Numbered from the stretch's first letter, positions 50,600-59,685 are shown. The stretch is 64,000 nt of DNA from an uncultured Pseudomonadota bacterium (GCA_902826775.1 CADEHE010000001.1:186001-250000), one strand, 5' to 3'. Notes: generated by a model not told the origin, from the letters alone. Program-made: numbers and translations.

Positions 50600-51655
50600 C
50601 TACCGCAACGACGCGTTAATTTGCTCCAACACCTTGCTGCCGGGGCATAGTGCCGCTTCGTCGAGTTGGTTGAGCGGCGCGGCGACGGTGTTCAAGTGCG
50701 CGTGCAGATCGTGCGCTTCGGGGTCGACATAAAGCAACCCGGTGACGACTTCGCCGCGCGCTTGGTGTTCTTGCAGGTAGTTCATGACGGCGATGCGGTT
50801 GTGCGGATCGTAATCCGCCGCGAGCTTGCGCAAGCGCAGCACGGAGCCATCGGGTTGCAGTACTTCTTGCACGCTGCCGGGTTCGTAGTCGGTTGTAATC
50901 GGGGCGCGGGGCGAAATGAAATCAATGCGATTAACTGCTTCGTTGTGCTCGCGGATGTAGTCGTAGCTCTTCGTTGAACCTTCGTGATTGTTGAAGGCGA
51001 CGCACGGCGAAATCACGTCGAGAAACGCCGCGCCTCGATGTTCGATCGCGCCTTTGATGAGCGGCACGAGTTGCGCTTTGTCGCCGGAGAAGCTGCGCGC
51101 GACGTATGTAGCGCCGAGTTGCAGCGCCAGCGCAACCATGTCGACGGCCGAGTCGGCGTTGACCGCGCCGCGCTTGCTCTTCGAGCCGCGATCTGCCGTG
51201 GCGGAGAACTGCCCTTTGGTCAGTCCGTAGACGCCGTTGTTTTCGACGATGTACACCATATTCACGCCGCGCCGGATGCAATGCACGAATTGGCCGATGC
51301 CGATGGAAGCCGAATCGCCGTCGCCGGATACGCCCAAGTAAAGCAGATCGCGATTAGCCAGATTCGCCCCGGTGAGCACCGAGGGCATGCGGCCGTGCAC
51401 GCTATTGAAGCCGTGCGAGTTGCCGAGAAAATAGGTCGGCGTTTTCGACGAGCAGCCGATGCCGGAGAGCTTAGCCACGCGATGCGGCTCGATATCCAGT
51501 TCGAAGCACGCTTGCACGATCGCCGCGCTGATCGAATCGTGTCCGCAGCCGGCGCACAACGTGGAGATCGCGCCTTCGTAGTCGCGCCGCGTGTAGCCGA
51601 CTTTATTCTTCGGCAGCGACGGGTGGTGCAGTTTCGGTTTGGCGAGGTAAGTCAT
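50600..51655 (-). CDS. 2-oxoacid:acceptor oxidoreductase, beta subunit (KorB-like)
   Basis: A 351-residue thiamine-diphosphate subunit. It has C-A-G-C-G-H-D and G-I-G-C-S-S-K (cluster ligands), then the ThDP motif G-D-G-D-S-A-S-I-G-I-G ... V-E-N-N-G-V-Y-G-L-T-K-G-Q. It decarboxylates a 2-oxoacid with CoA and passes electrons on. The start overlaps the alpha-subunit stop in an ATGA, showing tight coupling. The substrate is most likely 2-oxoglutarate by analogy with KorABC, but not provable here. Confidence 0.88.
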   Translation of the reverse strand: MTYLAKPKLHHPSLPKNKVGYTRRDYEGAISTLCAGCGHDSISAAIVQACFELDIEPHRVAKLSGIGCSSKTPTYFLGNSHGFNSVHGRMPSVLTGANLANRDLLYLGVSGDGDSASIGIGQFVHCIRRGVNMVYIVENNGVYGLTKGQFSATADRGSKSKRGAVNADSAVDMVALALQLGATYVARSFSGDKAQLVPLIKGAIEHRGAAFLDVISPCVAFNNHEGSTKSYDYIREHNEAVNRIDFISPRAPITTDYEPGSVQEVLQPDGSVLRLRKLAADYDPHNRIAVMNYLQEHQARGEVVTGLLYVDPEAHDLHAHLNTVAAPLNQLDEAALCPGSKVLEQINASLR

Positions 51656-53493
51656 GAAGCGACCTTCTTGATCGGTGTGACGTTGAACAACCGCAGCTTT
51701 TCTTCGATATCGCCGACGATGAAGCGCGCGGTGATCGGCGTGCCGTCGAAATGCAGCACCGGCAGCAACTTGCTGCGCTCGATGGCGCACTCGTTGACCA
51801 ACAGTTTGTGCAATTGCGCGTCGCGGTTTTGCTCAACGACAAAAACTTGCTCGTGCTCGGCGATGAAATCGTCCACCGTTTCATTGAACGGGAAAGCACG
51901 CACGCGCAGCGCGTCGACCGGAATGCCGAGCTCGGCGAGCATATCCAGCGCTTCGTCCATCGCCGGGCTGGTCGAGCCGAAATAGATGACGCCGAATTTC
52001 GATGGGCTGTCGCCGGCGCGCAGCACCGGCGCAGGTACGAGCGATTTGGCGCTTTCGAATTTCTTGAGCAAGCGCTGCATGTTGTAGACGTAGACCGCGC
52101 CGTCTTCGCTGTACTTGGCGTGGATGTCTTTGGTCGTACCGCGTGTGAAATAAGCACCGCGTGTCGGGTGCGTGCCCGGGTACGTGCGATACGGGATACC
52201 ATCACCGTCGACATCGGTGTAGCGGCCGAACGGCTTGCCCGCGTCCAGGTCCTCGCGCGTCATCACTTTGCCGCGATCCATCTGGCGCGCATCATCCCAT
52301 TCAAGCGGCGCGCACAAGCGCTGGTTCATGCCGATATCCAAATCGGTCATGACGAACACCGGCGTTTGCAGCCGGTCGGCGAGATCGAGCGCCGATGCCG
52401 TCATCTGGAAGCACTCGTTCGGATCTTCCGGAAACAGCAGCACATGCTTGGTATCGCCGTGCGAAGCGTAGGCGCAGGCGAGAATGTCCGATTGCTGCGT
52501 GCGCGTGGGCATGCCGGTCGAAGGGCCGCCGCGCTGCACGTCGATGATGACGGCCGGAATCTCGGCGAAGTAGGCCAAGCCGATGAACTCGCTCATGAGC
52601 GAAATGCCGGGGCCGGAGGTCGCGGTGAAGGCGCGCGCGCCGTTCCACGCCGCGCCGATGACGATGCCGACCGACGCTAATTCGTCCTCCGCCTGGATAA
52701 TGGCGTAGCGGTTCTCGCCTGTCTCCTTGTCGACGCGCAGTTTCGAGCAGTAGCGGCCGAAGGCTTCCGCGAGCGACGAGGAGGGCGTGATCGGGTACCA
52801 CGCTGCAACAGTCGCGCCGCCGTAGACGCAGCCGAGCGCCGCGGCGCTATTGCCGTCGATAAAAATCTGCTTGCCGACTTTGTCGCTGCGCTGCACGCGC
52901 AAGCCGCTCGGGCAAGTCAAGTTGGCCTGCGCATAGTCGCGCCCCATGTGCAACGCCTTGATGTTGGAAGCGAGCAGCTTTTCCTTGCCTTTGTACTGCT
53001 CGGAAAATAGCTTTTCGATTTCGGCCGGATCGATTTCCAGCAACGCGGAGAGCACGCCGACGTAAATAATGTTCTTGAACAGTTGGCGCTGGCGCGGATC
53101 GCTGTATTCGCGATTGCAGATTTCGGTGAGCGGCACGCCGATGACGTTGATGTCGTCGCGGAACTTGGACTGCGGCAGCGGCTTGCTGCTGTCGTAGAAC
53201 AAATAGCCGCCCGGCTCGATTTCCTTGACGTCCTGATCCCACGTCTGCGGATTCATCGCCACCATCATATCGACGCTGCCGCGCCGGCCGAGGTAGCCGG
53301 CTTCCGACACGCGCGCCTCGTACCAAGTCGGCAGGCCTTGAATGTTGGACGGGAAAATATTGCGCGGGCTGACCGGCACGCCCATGCGCAGTATCGCTTT
53401 CGCGAAAAGCTCGTTAGCGCTGGCCGAACCAGAGCCGTTGACGTTGGCGAACTTGACTACAAAGTCATTGGTTCTTTGGATTTGCTTCGGCAT
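51652..53493 (-). CDS. 2-oxoacid:acceptor oxidoreductase, gamma-alpha fused subunit (KorA-like)
   Basis: A 613-residue protein. The first ~190 residues are a gamma domain (V-N-G-S-G-S-A-S-A-N-E, M-V-A-M-N-P); the rest is the alpha domain with Y-P-I-T-P-S-S-S-L-A-E, E-D-E-L-A-S-V-G-I-V-I-G-A-A, T-S-G-P-G-I-S-L-M and R-G-G-P-S-T-G-M-P-T-R. ATG 53493 overlaps the upstream gene by 37 bases. Together with the beta subunit it makes the complete reductive or oxidative 2-oxoacid enzyme. Confidence 0.9.
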   Translation of the reverse strand: MPKQIQRTNDFVVKFANVNGSGSASANELFAKAILRMGVPVSPRNIFPSNIQGLPTWYEARVSEAGYLGRRGSVDMMVAMNPQTWDQDVKEIEPGGYLFYDSSKPLPQSKFRDDINVIGVPLTEICNREYSDPRQRQLFKNIIYVGVLSALLEIDPAEIEKLFSEQYKGKEKLLASNIKALHMGRDYAQANLTCPSGLRVQRSDKVGKQIFIDGNSAAALGCVYGGATVAAWYPITPSSSLAEAFGRYCSKLRVDKETGENRYAIIQAEDELASVGIVIGAAWNGARAFTATSGPGISLMSEFIGLAYFAEIPAVIIDVQRGGPSTGMPTRTQQSDILACAYASHGDTKHVLLFPEDPNECFQMTASALDLADRLQTPVFVMTDLDIGMNQRLCAPLEWDDARQMDRGKVMTREDLDAGKPFGRYTDVDGDGIPYRTYPGTHPTRGAYFTRGTTKDIHAKYSEDGAVYVYNMQRLLKKFESAKSLVPAPVLRAGDSPSKFGVIYFGSTSPAMDEALDMLAELGIPVDALRVRAFPFNETVDDFIAEHEQVFVVEQNRDAQLHKLLVNECAIERSKLLPVLHFDGTPITARFIVGDIEEKLRLFNVTPIKKVAS

Positions 53494-55277
53494 GCAGGCC
53501 CGGCGTGCGTTACTTTGATCAGGGATTTCTGCATGTCCCACGCCCCGGTCGGGCAGCGCTCGGCGCACAACCCGCAGTGCAGGCAGACGTCTTCGTCTTT
53601 CACCATGACGCGGTTGGTTTTCAACGTGTCGGAGACATACAGGTCTTGGGTTAAATTCTTGGCGGGCGCGTTCAAGCGGCCGCGCAACTCCGTCTCTTCA
53701 CCATTGGCGGTGAAGGTGATGCAATCCATCGGGCAAATATCGACGCAGGCGTCGCACTCGATACACAGCTTTTCTGCGAACACCGTCTGCACGTCGCAGT
53801 TCAGGCAGCGCTGCGCTTCTTTGAACGCCAGCGCCGGATCGAAGCCAAGCTCGACTTCCTGCTTAATATCTTTCAGCGCGATCTTGACGTCTTTGAGCGG
53901 CACTTTGTAGCGCTGATCGAGGCGAATGTCATTGTCGTAACTCCACTCGTGGATGCCCATCTTCTGACTGAAGATGCGCACGCCCGGTGCCGGGCGCGCG
54001 CGCAAATCCTCATAGTGGCAAAACTTATCGATCGACACCGCCGCGTCGTGGCCATGCGCCACGGCCCAGATGATATTTTTTGGGCCGAACGCCGCGTCGC
54101 CGCCGAAAAACACGTCCGGGCGCGTCGACTGCATCGTGGCCGCGTCGACCTTCGGCATGCCCCACTTGTCGAATTCGATGCCGATGTTGCGCTCGATCCA
54201 GGGAAAAGCGTTCTCTTGGCCGACGGCGACGAGCACGTCGTCGCACTCGATAAGCACATCCGGCTCGCCGGTGGGCACCAAGTTGCGCTTACCGCGCTCA
54301 TCGTATTTCGCGGCGACTTTCTCGAACACCATTCCGGTCAGCTTGCCGTTGGCGTGCTTGAACTCTTTCGGTACCAGGTAGTTGAGGATCGGGATGCCTT
54401 CGTGCATCGCATCCTCTTTTTCCCAGGGCGAGGCTTTCATTTCCTCGAAGCCGCTGCGCACCACGACTTTGACCTCCTCCCCGCCCAAGCGGCGCGACGA
54501 GCGGCAGCAATCCATCGCCGTGTTGCCGCCGCCGAGCACGATCACGCGCTTGCCGATTTGCGTGATGTGGCCGAAGGAAACGCTGGAGAGCCAATCGATG
54601 CCGATATGGATATTGGCTGCCGCTTCTTTACGCCCGGGGATATCGAGATCGCGCCCGCGCGGCGCGCCGCTGCCGACAAACACCGCGTCGAAGCCTTCGG
54701 CAAGCAGCGCCTTCATACTGTCGATGCGCTGGCCGGTGCGCAGTTGCACGCCCATGTGCAGGATGTAACCGACCTCTTCGTCGATCACCGATTCCGGCAA
54801 ACGGAACTTCGGGATCTGGCTGCGGATCATGCCGCCGGCCCACGGTTCGGCTTCGTAGATCACCACCTGATAGCCGAGCGGCATCAAATCGCGCGCCACC
54901 GTGAGCGAGGCCGGCCCGGCACCGATGCACGCGACGCGCTTGCCGTTTTTCTCTTTCGGAATTTTGGGCAGACGTGCACGGATGTCGTCCTTGTAGTCGG
55001 CGGCGACACGCTTCAGCCGGCAAATGGCGACCGGCTCTTTTTTCTCACCGTCCTCGACACGACCGCGCCGGCACGCCGGCTCGCACGGCCGATCGCACGT
55101 GCGCCCGAGCACGCCCGGGAAAACGTTGGATTCCCAATTGATCATGTAGGCGTCGCTATAACGCCCAGCGGCGATCAACCGGATGTATTCAGGTACCGGT
55201 GTGTGAGCCGGACAGGCCCACTGACAATCCACGACTTTGTGAAAGTAGTCGGGATGCCGAATATCGGTCGGCTTCAA
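53457..55277 (-). CDS. FAD/NAD(P)H oxidoreductase with 2x[4Fe-4S] ferredoxin domain (KorC-like)
   Basis: A 606-residue protein starting at TTG with GGAGGGG 4-7 bases upstream. The N-terminus has Cys clusters (C-Q-W-A-C-P, C-D-R-P-C-E-P-A-C) and two nucleotide folds (C-I-G-A-G-P-A-S-L, V-L-G-G-G-N-T-A-M-D) as in glutamate synthase small subunit. The end carries C-I-E-C-D-A-C-V-D-I-C-P and C-L-H-C-G-L-C-A-E-R-C-P. It can shuttle electrons between NADP(H) and the oxidoreductase in the same operon, allowing use of NADP+ instead of free ferredoxin. Confidence 0.88.
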   Translation of the reverse strand: MKPTDIRHPDYFHKVVDCQWACPAHTPVPEYIRLIAAGRYSDAYMINWESNVFPGVLGRTCDRPCEPACRRGRVEDGEKKEPVAICRLKRVAADYKDDIRARLPKIPKEKNGKRVACIGAGPASLTVARDLMPLGYQVVIYEAEPWAGGMIRSQIPKFRLPESVIDEEVGYILHMGVQLRTGQRIDSMKALLAEGFDAVFVGSGAPRGRDLDIPGRKEAAANIHIGIDWLSSVSFGHITQIGKRVIVLGGGNTAMDCCRSSRRLGGEEVKVVVRSGFEEMKASPWEKEDAMHEGIPILNYLVPKEFKHANGKLTGMVFEKVAAKYDERGKRNLVPTGEPDVLIECDDVLVAVGQENAFPWIERNIGIEFDKWGMPKVDAATMQSTRPDVFFGGDAAFGPKNIIWAVAHGHDAAVSIDKFCHYEDLRARPAPGVRIFSQKMGIHEWSYDNDIRLDQRYKVPLKDVKIALKDIKQEVELGFDPALAFKEAQRCLNCDVQTVFAEKLCIECDACVDICPMDCITFTANGEETELRGRLNAPAKNLTQDLYVSDTLKTNRVMVKDEDVCLHCGLCAERCPTGAWDMQKSLIKVTHAGPACRSKSKEPMTL

Positions 55278-55686
55278 GGTCCCCTCCGAGGGACTTTTCG
55301 TTTGTTGGTTCTAAAGCGCCCGCGCACTACGCAAACATCGGCCCAAATCCAACTCGCGCGCACTCCTCTAACACGAATGGTACGCCTGCGGGCTTTGGCT
55401 GAGAAGGGGAGCAGTTACCCAGAGGGTGACCTGCAAAGCTATGCTTACGACAATACTATTAGTAGGTATGGCCCGAAAGTGTGTATTTATCATATTTCAT
55501 GAAATATACTCTAAATTGTATTGAACTTAGCCTCGCGCAAGACTGGGTCCGGCGCTGAGGCGCACGTTCAAAAAATGTGAGGCTGTGTTGCGAGTTTGCA
55601 CGGGCTATGGCACCGATATTGCCAAGATAGAATGCTATTAGTAGCCGACGGCCGACCGGCCCACTTTTGCGGCCAAAGGAGGAGCC
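55278..55686. other. Intergenic stretch with AT-rich palindrome
   Basis: About 410 bases between two divergent genes. A perfect 16-bp palindrome ATATTTCATGAAATAT lies at 55492-55507 in an AT-rich patch. Near-identical AATACTATTAGTAG (55452-55465) and AATGCTATTAGTAG (55631-55644) flank it. These could be binding sites; no gene is supported. Confidence 0.45.
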
Positions 55687-56085
55687 TTGCTTCGTGGAAG
55701 TTGCTTGTGTGGCAGTGTGCGCTACGAAATCTCCGGCGCGTTAGGCCCAATGACCCATTGCCATTGCTCTCAATGCCGCAAGGCTCACGGAGCGGCGTTT
55801 GGAACCTATGCCCGCATCACCACTTCACACTTCACTTTTACAGCCGGCACGCAAGCAATAGCGTCGTATCGTTCCTCGCCTGATGTTCGGCGCACTTTTT
55901 GCCGCAACTGCGGTGCGACACTTCAATTCGTGCGCGAGAGTCGCCCCGATATATTCTGGCTCGCAATTGGCACGCTCGACGACGATCCGGCAGTGCCTCC
56001 GGGCCATCACATCTTCGTTAATTCGAAGGCGCCGTGGTTCGAAATTACCGACGATCTGCCGCAGCACGACGAGCGCGCGGGATGA
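55687..56085 (+). CDS. GFA/CENP-V-family zinc protein
   Basis: A 132-residue protein starting at TTG with AAAGGAGGAG upstream. Zinc ligands are C-L-C-G-S-V-R-Y, C-H-C-S-Q-C-R and F-C-R-N-C-G-A. The family includes glutathione-dependent formaldehyde-activating enzyme, but most members, including this one, have no proven reaction. Single gene, convergent with the VOC gene. Confidence 0.85.
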   Translation: MLRGSCLCGSVRYEISGALGPMTHCHCSQCRKAHGAAFGTYARITTSHFTFTAGTQAIASYRSSPDVRRTFCRNCGATLQFVRESRPDIFWLAIGTLDDDPAVPPGHHIFVNSKAPWFEITDDLPQHDERAG

Positions 56086-56104
56086 TCGGTGGGACCGAGA
56101 CAAA

Positions 56105-56476
56105 CTACTGCATTGAATGCAGTCCAATCATATTGCCCTCGGTGTCGTAGCCTAGCGCGATAAAGCCATATTGGCCGATGGAAAACTTCTCCCTCTCGAT
56201 GCGGCCGCCTGAGGCGGCAAGGCGCTTGGCTTCGACGCCACAGTCGACACAGCTGAAGTAAACCAGCACGCTGTTGCCGCCTGAGGGAAAACCCTGCATC
56301 TTCACCAGCGCACCTCCAGCACCGTACTCCGTCATAGATTGAGGAAAGGCATACATTTCAAATTCGTCCATGCCCAGCTTGTTGAGCGTGATTTGAAACA
56401 CCGCCTCGTAAAACTTCTTCGCGCGCGCCATATCCTGCACGTAGATCTCGAACCAACCGACCGGGTTGTTTGGCAT
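56105..56476 (-). CDS. VOC-family (glyoxalase-like) protein
   Basis: A 123-residue protein with one glyoxalase fold: W-F-E-I-Y-V-Q-D-M-A-R-A-K-K-F-Y-E-A-V at the start, Y-F-S-C-V-D-C-G-V-E, and Y-D-T-E-G-N-M-I-G-L-H-S at the end. It may bind a metal or small ligand. The ribosome site is GAGGG before the ATG. The double-Gly peptide gene lies 150 bases upstream on the same strand. Confidence 0.85.
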   Translation of the reverse strand: MPNNPVGWFEIYVQDMARAKKFYEAVFQITLNKLGMDEFEMYAFPQSMTEYGAGGALVKMQGFPSGGNSVLVYFSCVDCGVEAKRLAASGGRIEREKFSIGQYGFIALGYDTEGNMIGLHSMQ

Positions 56477-56626
56477 ACCTCAAGCTCCCTCCGAAGTGAC
56501 CGACTTGCAGTGCGGATTTTACTGCTCGGGTGCGGCCGACGCCGCTGCCTGACGACGCAAACGCCGATAGAAACACAATGAAATTCGCATCGGCACAAGC
56601 AGCAGCAGGCGCCGGCGGCATGCACC

Positions 56627-56803
56627 TTATTCGGGATACTGAGGGTCATCCCGTGGCTGGCACCCCTTGCTGTGAGCACAACTCAACATGAGCGCCCCGA
56701 GAACGATAACCACAGGGATAAAGCCGCCGCTCACCGATTGGAGCGCGTCGGAGCCTATTTCTTGATATGGTGAAATGGAGCTGGTCAGGAATTCGTTACG
56801 CAT
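56627..56803 (-). CDS. Short double-glycine leader peptide (bacteriocin-like)
   Basis: A 58-codon gene, too short for a usual ORF cut-off. AAAGGAG lies 7 bases before the ATG at 56803. The leader M-R-N-E-F-L-T-S-S-I ... S-D-A-L-Q-S-V-S-G-G (1-27) has the L-x-x-V-S-G-G end used by C39-peptidase exporters. The 31-residue remainder starts F-I-P-V-V-I-V-L-G-A-L-M-L-S-C, a hydrophobic helix, then C-A-H-S-K-G-C with two Cys and an acidic tail. It resembles class II bacteriocin-type precursors. The n-region is not basic, which argues against a normal signal or lipoprotein. No exporter or immunity gene is adjacent. Confidence 0.65.
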   Translation of the reverse strand: MRNEFLTSSISPYQEIGSDALQSVSGGFIPVVIVLGALMLSCAHSKGCQPRDDPQYPE

Positions 56804-56990
56804 GCTCGTACTCCTTTAGTCTAGCGGAACTCAAATCGAGCTCCCGCACAGTCAGAGTAGATGCGTCGTGGCGCGCTTCCTGTGACGGGTTACCGTGCTC
56901 ATGAGTGAAAATTCACTATCGCGCAAAAGGTCCAGTGCGAAGCTAAGGGCCGCCAGACAACGCGCCGCCTGCTTTGAGTTGCGGCGCTTC

Positions 56991-57488
56991 CTAACGAGCA
57001 GCCTCACGCTGCCAAATAGTAAAGTTCGCTTTCGCGGTAGAGCTCATCGCCGCCACGATCTGATCGGCTCGCGCCCCCGGCAGCGCGCAGACGCGCTCGT
57101 TTAGCGCGGCGACAGCAGGAAGGTCATTCGAGACAACGATGGTCGTTTCACCGCCCGTCAACACCCAGAAAACGTCGTCCGCGAACGGCCCGCGGTCGTT
57201 GGTCACGATGCTCACTTGCTCGAGCCGATCCCAGCGGATGCGCCGCTCTTCGCCGCTCGGATAGCGGCATACGATTTCTTCCCCGCCTACTTCCAAGCTC
57301 GGCGTGCGCGCCGCCGCCAGGCGCGCGGCGCGGCGCTCGAAATAGTTGTTCGGAAACGAGGCGATGGCCAGGACTACCGCGCCTGTGCCAAAGAACGAGA
57401 GTAGCAGCCATGCCAGTAAATCGCCGGACCCACGCAGCAGCGCACTCGCGCCTACCGCCGCGAGCGCGGCACTCACCAGCGCTAGCAA
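56991..57488 (-). CDS. Small membrane protein with PH-like C-terminus
   Basis: A 165-residue protein from a TTG at 57488; the frame is open to about 57581 without a better start. Two transmembrane helices (about 1-20 and 24-45) are followed by a ~110-residue soluble domain with beta strands and a terminal helix, resembling bacterial PH-like domains. Function unknown. It precedes no obvious partner. Confidence 0.55.
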   Translation of the reverse strand: MLALVSAALAAVGASALLRGSGDLLAWLLLSFFGTGAVVLAIASFPNNYFERRAARLAAARTPSLEVGGEEIVCRYPSGEERRIRWDRLEQVSIVTNDRGPFADDVFWVLTGGETTIVVSNDLPAVAALNERVCALPGARADQIVAAMSSTAKANFTIWQREAAR

Positions 57489-57598
57489 TATCGTTCTAGC
57501 TCGCTCCCAGCGCCGCGCCCGCTGTAAGTCGTGGGTGAGTTGGGCTTGAAAGCGCCCAGTGGGCGCAGTTTCGCAGATCGATCAGGCACCAGATCCGC

Positions 57599-58552
57599 CT
57601 ACAGCGTCCACCAATAACGCGTCAGGTGAAAGAACACCGGTGCGGAAAAGCAGACCGAATCCAGGCGGTCGAGCATGCCGCCGTGGCCTTCGATCATGTT
57701 GCCCCAGTCTTTGACGCCGCGATCGCGCTTGATGGCGGACATGACCAGACCGCCGCAGAAACCCATTAGCGCGATCGCCAGCGCGATCAAGCCGGCCTGC
57801 CAAAAATTGAACGGCGTGATCCAATACAACGAGGCCCCCAGCAGCGCCGCGCTCGCCACACCACCAACGAAACCTTCGACCGTTTTCGAGGGCGATACGT
57901 CCGGCGCGATCTTGTGTTTGCCGAACAGTTTGCCCCAAACATACTGCAGCACATCGCTGGATTGCACGACCAAGATGAGAAACACGATGAGCAATAGATT
58001 GCGCCCCGCGTAGCCGGGAATCTGCAACGTCAACAGCGCGGGCACATGCGAAATGCAGAATACGCAGATCATCAGGCCCCACTGCACGGTCGCGCTGCGC
58101 GGCAGAAATTCCTTTACCTGCCCGGCCATCACGGCAACGATCGGCAGCAGCAGGAATGCGTATACCGGAATGAAGATCGAGAACAAGCCGTACCATTCGA
58201 TCGCGATCAAGAAGTATTGCAGCGGCAAGATGACGAAGAAGCTCACCCACATGGCGATGTGATCGCCGCGGCGCGTCGGTGCGATGGTGAGGAATTCGCG
58301 CAGCGCGAGAAACGACGCCAACGCGAACAGAGCCAGCACACCGGTTTTGCCGAACAAAAAGGCGAGCCCGATGATCGCCACCATGAACCACCAGGCTTTG
58401 ATGCGCGAGTTGAGATTGTCGATGGTGCCGTGCGGCTGATTGCGGGCGACGCGCAATTTCAATATCCAGCCGATCAGCGATGCGATCACCAGCACCACCG
58501 CGGTGCCGGCGAACAGCCAGAGAGTTTGTTGTTGCGGCGTCAGATGCTGCAT
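57599..58552 (-). CDS. cdsA: Phosphatidate cytidylyltransferase
   Basis: A 317-residue membrane protein with about eight helices. The family signature S-P-S-K-T-V-E-G-F-V-G-G and K-R-D-R-G-V-K-D-W-G-N-M-I-E-G-H-G-G-M-L-D-R-L-D-S is complete. It makes CDP-diacylglycerol from phosphatidate and CTP. It is the last gene of a six-gene lipid operon; the gene before it supplies phosphatidate (PlsC-like). Confidence 0.92.
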   Translation of the reverse strand: MQHLTPQQQTLWLFAGTAVVLVIASLIGWILKLRVARNQPHGTIDNLNSRIKAWWFMVAIIGLAFLFGKTGVLALFALASFLALREFLTIAPTRRGDHIAMWVSFFVILPLQYFLIAIEWYGLFSIFIPVYAFLLLPIVAVMAGQVKEFLPRSATVQWGLMICVFCISHVPALLTLQIPGYAGRNLLLIVFLILVVQSSDVLQYVWGKLFGKHKIAPDVSPSKTVEGFVGGVASAALLGASLYWITPFNFWQAGLIALAIALMGFCGGLVMSAIKRDRGVKDWGNMIEGHGGMLDRLDSVCFSAPVFFHLTRYWWTL

Positions 58553-58580
58553 CGGATTTGGATGGCGGCGCGGCTCGATT

Positions 58581-59225
58581 TCATGCGGGTTTGACGCTTG
58601 CGCCGAGCGCTAAAAGCGCGCTGCGCGTGCGTTCGACAAAAGTATTTTTGTCTTCCATTGCGCCCAAGCGCATCGGTTCGCCGAAGTTTACGCTGCACAA
58701 CAGCGGCACCGGTAGAAACTCTCCCTTGGGCATGACGCGATGCAAGTTCTCGATCCACACCGGCACCAACTCCACTTGCGGACAACGTTTTGCCAGATGG
58801 TAAATGCCGCTCTTGAACGGCAGCAAGGGCTCTTCGCTGGTATTGCGTGTTCCCTCAGGAAAAAGGATGAGCGAGTAGCCCTGCTCCACCGCGCCTGCCA
58901 TCGGCTCGATCGGATCGCTGCGATTGCGTGCTTCTTCGCCCACCGGCCGCGTGCGGTCGATCAGCACACCGTTGAACACATCGCGGATCAAGAAACGCTT
59001 AACGGTGCCGCGATCCCAGTAGTCGGCTCCGGCGATGGGGCGAGTGCTTGCACGCAGCGGCGGCGGCAACGCGGCCCAGATCAGCACAAAATCGCCGTGA
59101 CTCGAGTGGTTGGCGAAATAGATGCGTTGCACATTGCGGGGCGCGCAGCCGATCCAGCGCGCCTGCGCGCCGGTGACCAAGCGCGCGAAGCCGGCGATCA
59201 GGAATTGCACGCTCGCCGTAAGCAT
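58581..59225 (-). CDS. 1-acyl-sn-glycerol-3-phosphate acyltransferase (PlsC family)
   Basis: A 214-residue protein with the acyltransferase blocks N-H-S-S-H-G-D (HX4D), a mid block with I-D-R-T, F-P-E-G-T-R, and V-P-V-W-I. It should acylate lysophosphatidate or a related glycerolipid at the inner membrane. It is placed between a small membrane protein and CdsA in the lipid operon, with 6- and 28-base gaps. Confidence 0.88.
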   Translation of the reverse strand: MLTASVQFLIAGFARLVTGAQARWIGCAPRNVQRIYFANHSSHGDFVLIWAALPPPLRASTRPIAGADYWDRGTVKRFLIRDVFNGVLIDRTRPVGEEARNRSDPIEPMAGAVEQGYSLILFPEGTRNTSEEPLLPFKSGIYHLAKRCPQVELVPVWIENLHRVMPKGEFLPVPLLCSVNFGEPMRLGAMEDKNTFVERTRSALLALGASVKPA

Positions 59226-59231
59226 CGCCGC

Positions 59232-59615
59232 TCAGATCACCGCGACGAGAAGCAGCACTGCTTGCAGTGCCAGCAATGCAATTTGCAGACGCGCCAGGCG
59301 CCGCATGCCGCGCAGGCGCTCGGCGAGGCTGCGACCGGCTGTGGCAGGTGACAGCAGGCCGAGCTGCATCATCGCGGCATCGAACGCGCGCCATTGCGCG
59401 CGGTCGGCGTCGGCCAAACGATCGAGCAGACGAGCGTCGAATTCGACGCGAATTGCCACATATACCTCTACCAGTCCTGTTACGAAAGTGATAACCATTA
59501 ACCATGTATGATGTATACTACCCATGGAATGGGCAATTAGCGCATACAAGGCCGTGCTCGTCAGCAGCACGCTCAGCAAACTCGCCCAGCGCAGCGAACG
59601 CAGCAACGCCATCAT
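59232..59615 (-). CDS. Small membrane protein in the phospholipid operon
   Basis: A 127-residue protein; ATG 59615 has GGGAAG upstream, and the longer frame to 59843 overlaps the previous gene. Three hydrophobic segments (about 10-30, 36-55, 108-127) flank a charged helical middle (D-R-L-A-D-A-D-R-A-Q-W-R-A-F-D). No family recognised by name. Its position between the phosphatase and acyltransferase genes suggests a lipid-linked role. Confidence 0.6.
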   Translation of the reverse strand: MMALLRSLRWASLLSVLLTSTALYALIAHSMGSIHHTWLMVITFVTGLVEVYVAIRVEFDARLLDRLADADRAQWRAFDAAMMQLGLLSPATAGRSLAERLRGMRRLARLQIALLALQAVLLLVAVI

Positions 59616-59685
59616 GATGACGGCTTCCCATGCTAGCCCTTGCGTATCGCGCCGCACGCCCGCATCGTTGCCGCGCTCGGCCGGA

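Noticed and set aside
53949..55502. A 517-codon plus-strand ORF opposite the KorC-like gene
   Set aside because: It mirrors the conserved flavoprotein in antisense and has no recognisable domain; such long antisense frames are common at this GC content.
56627..56803. The double-Gly peptide as a lipoprotein with L-M-L-S-C lipobox
   Set aside because: The hydrophobic helix starts only after residue 27 and the n-region is neutral to acidic, unlike a lipoprotein signal; the S-G-G before the helix fits a GG leader better.
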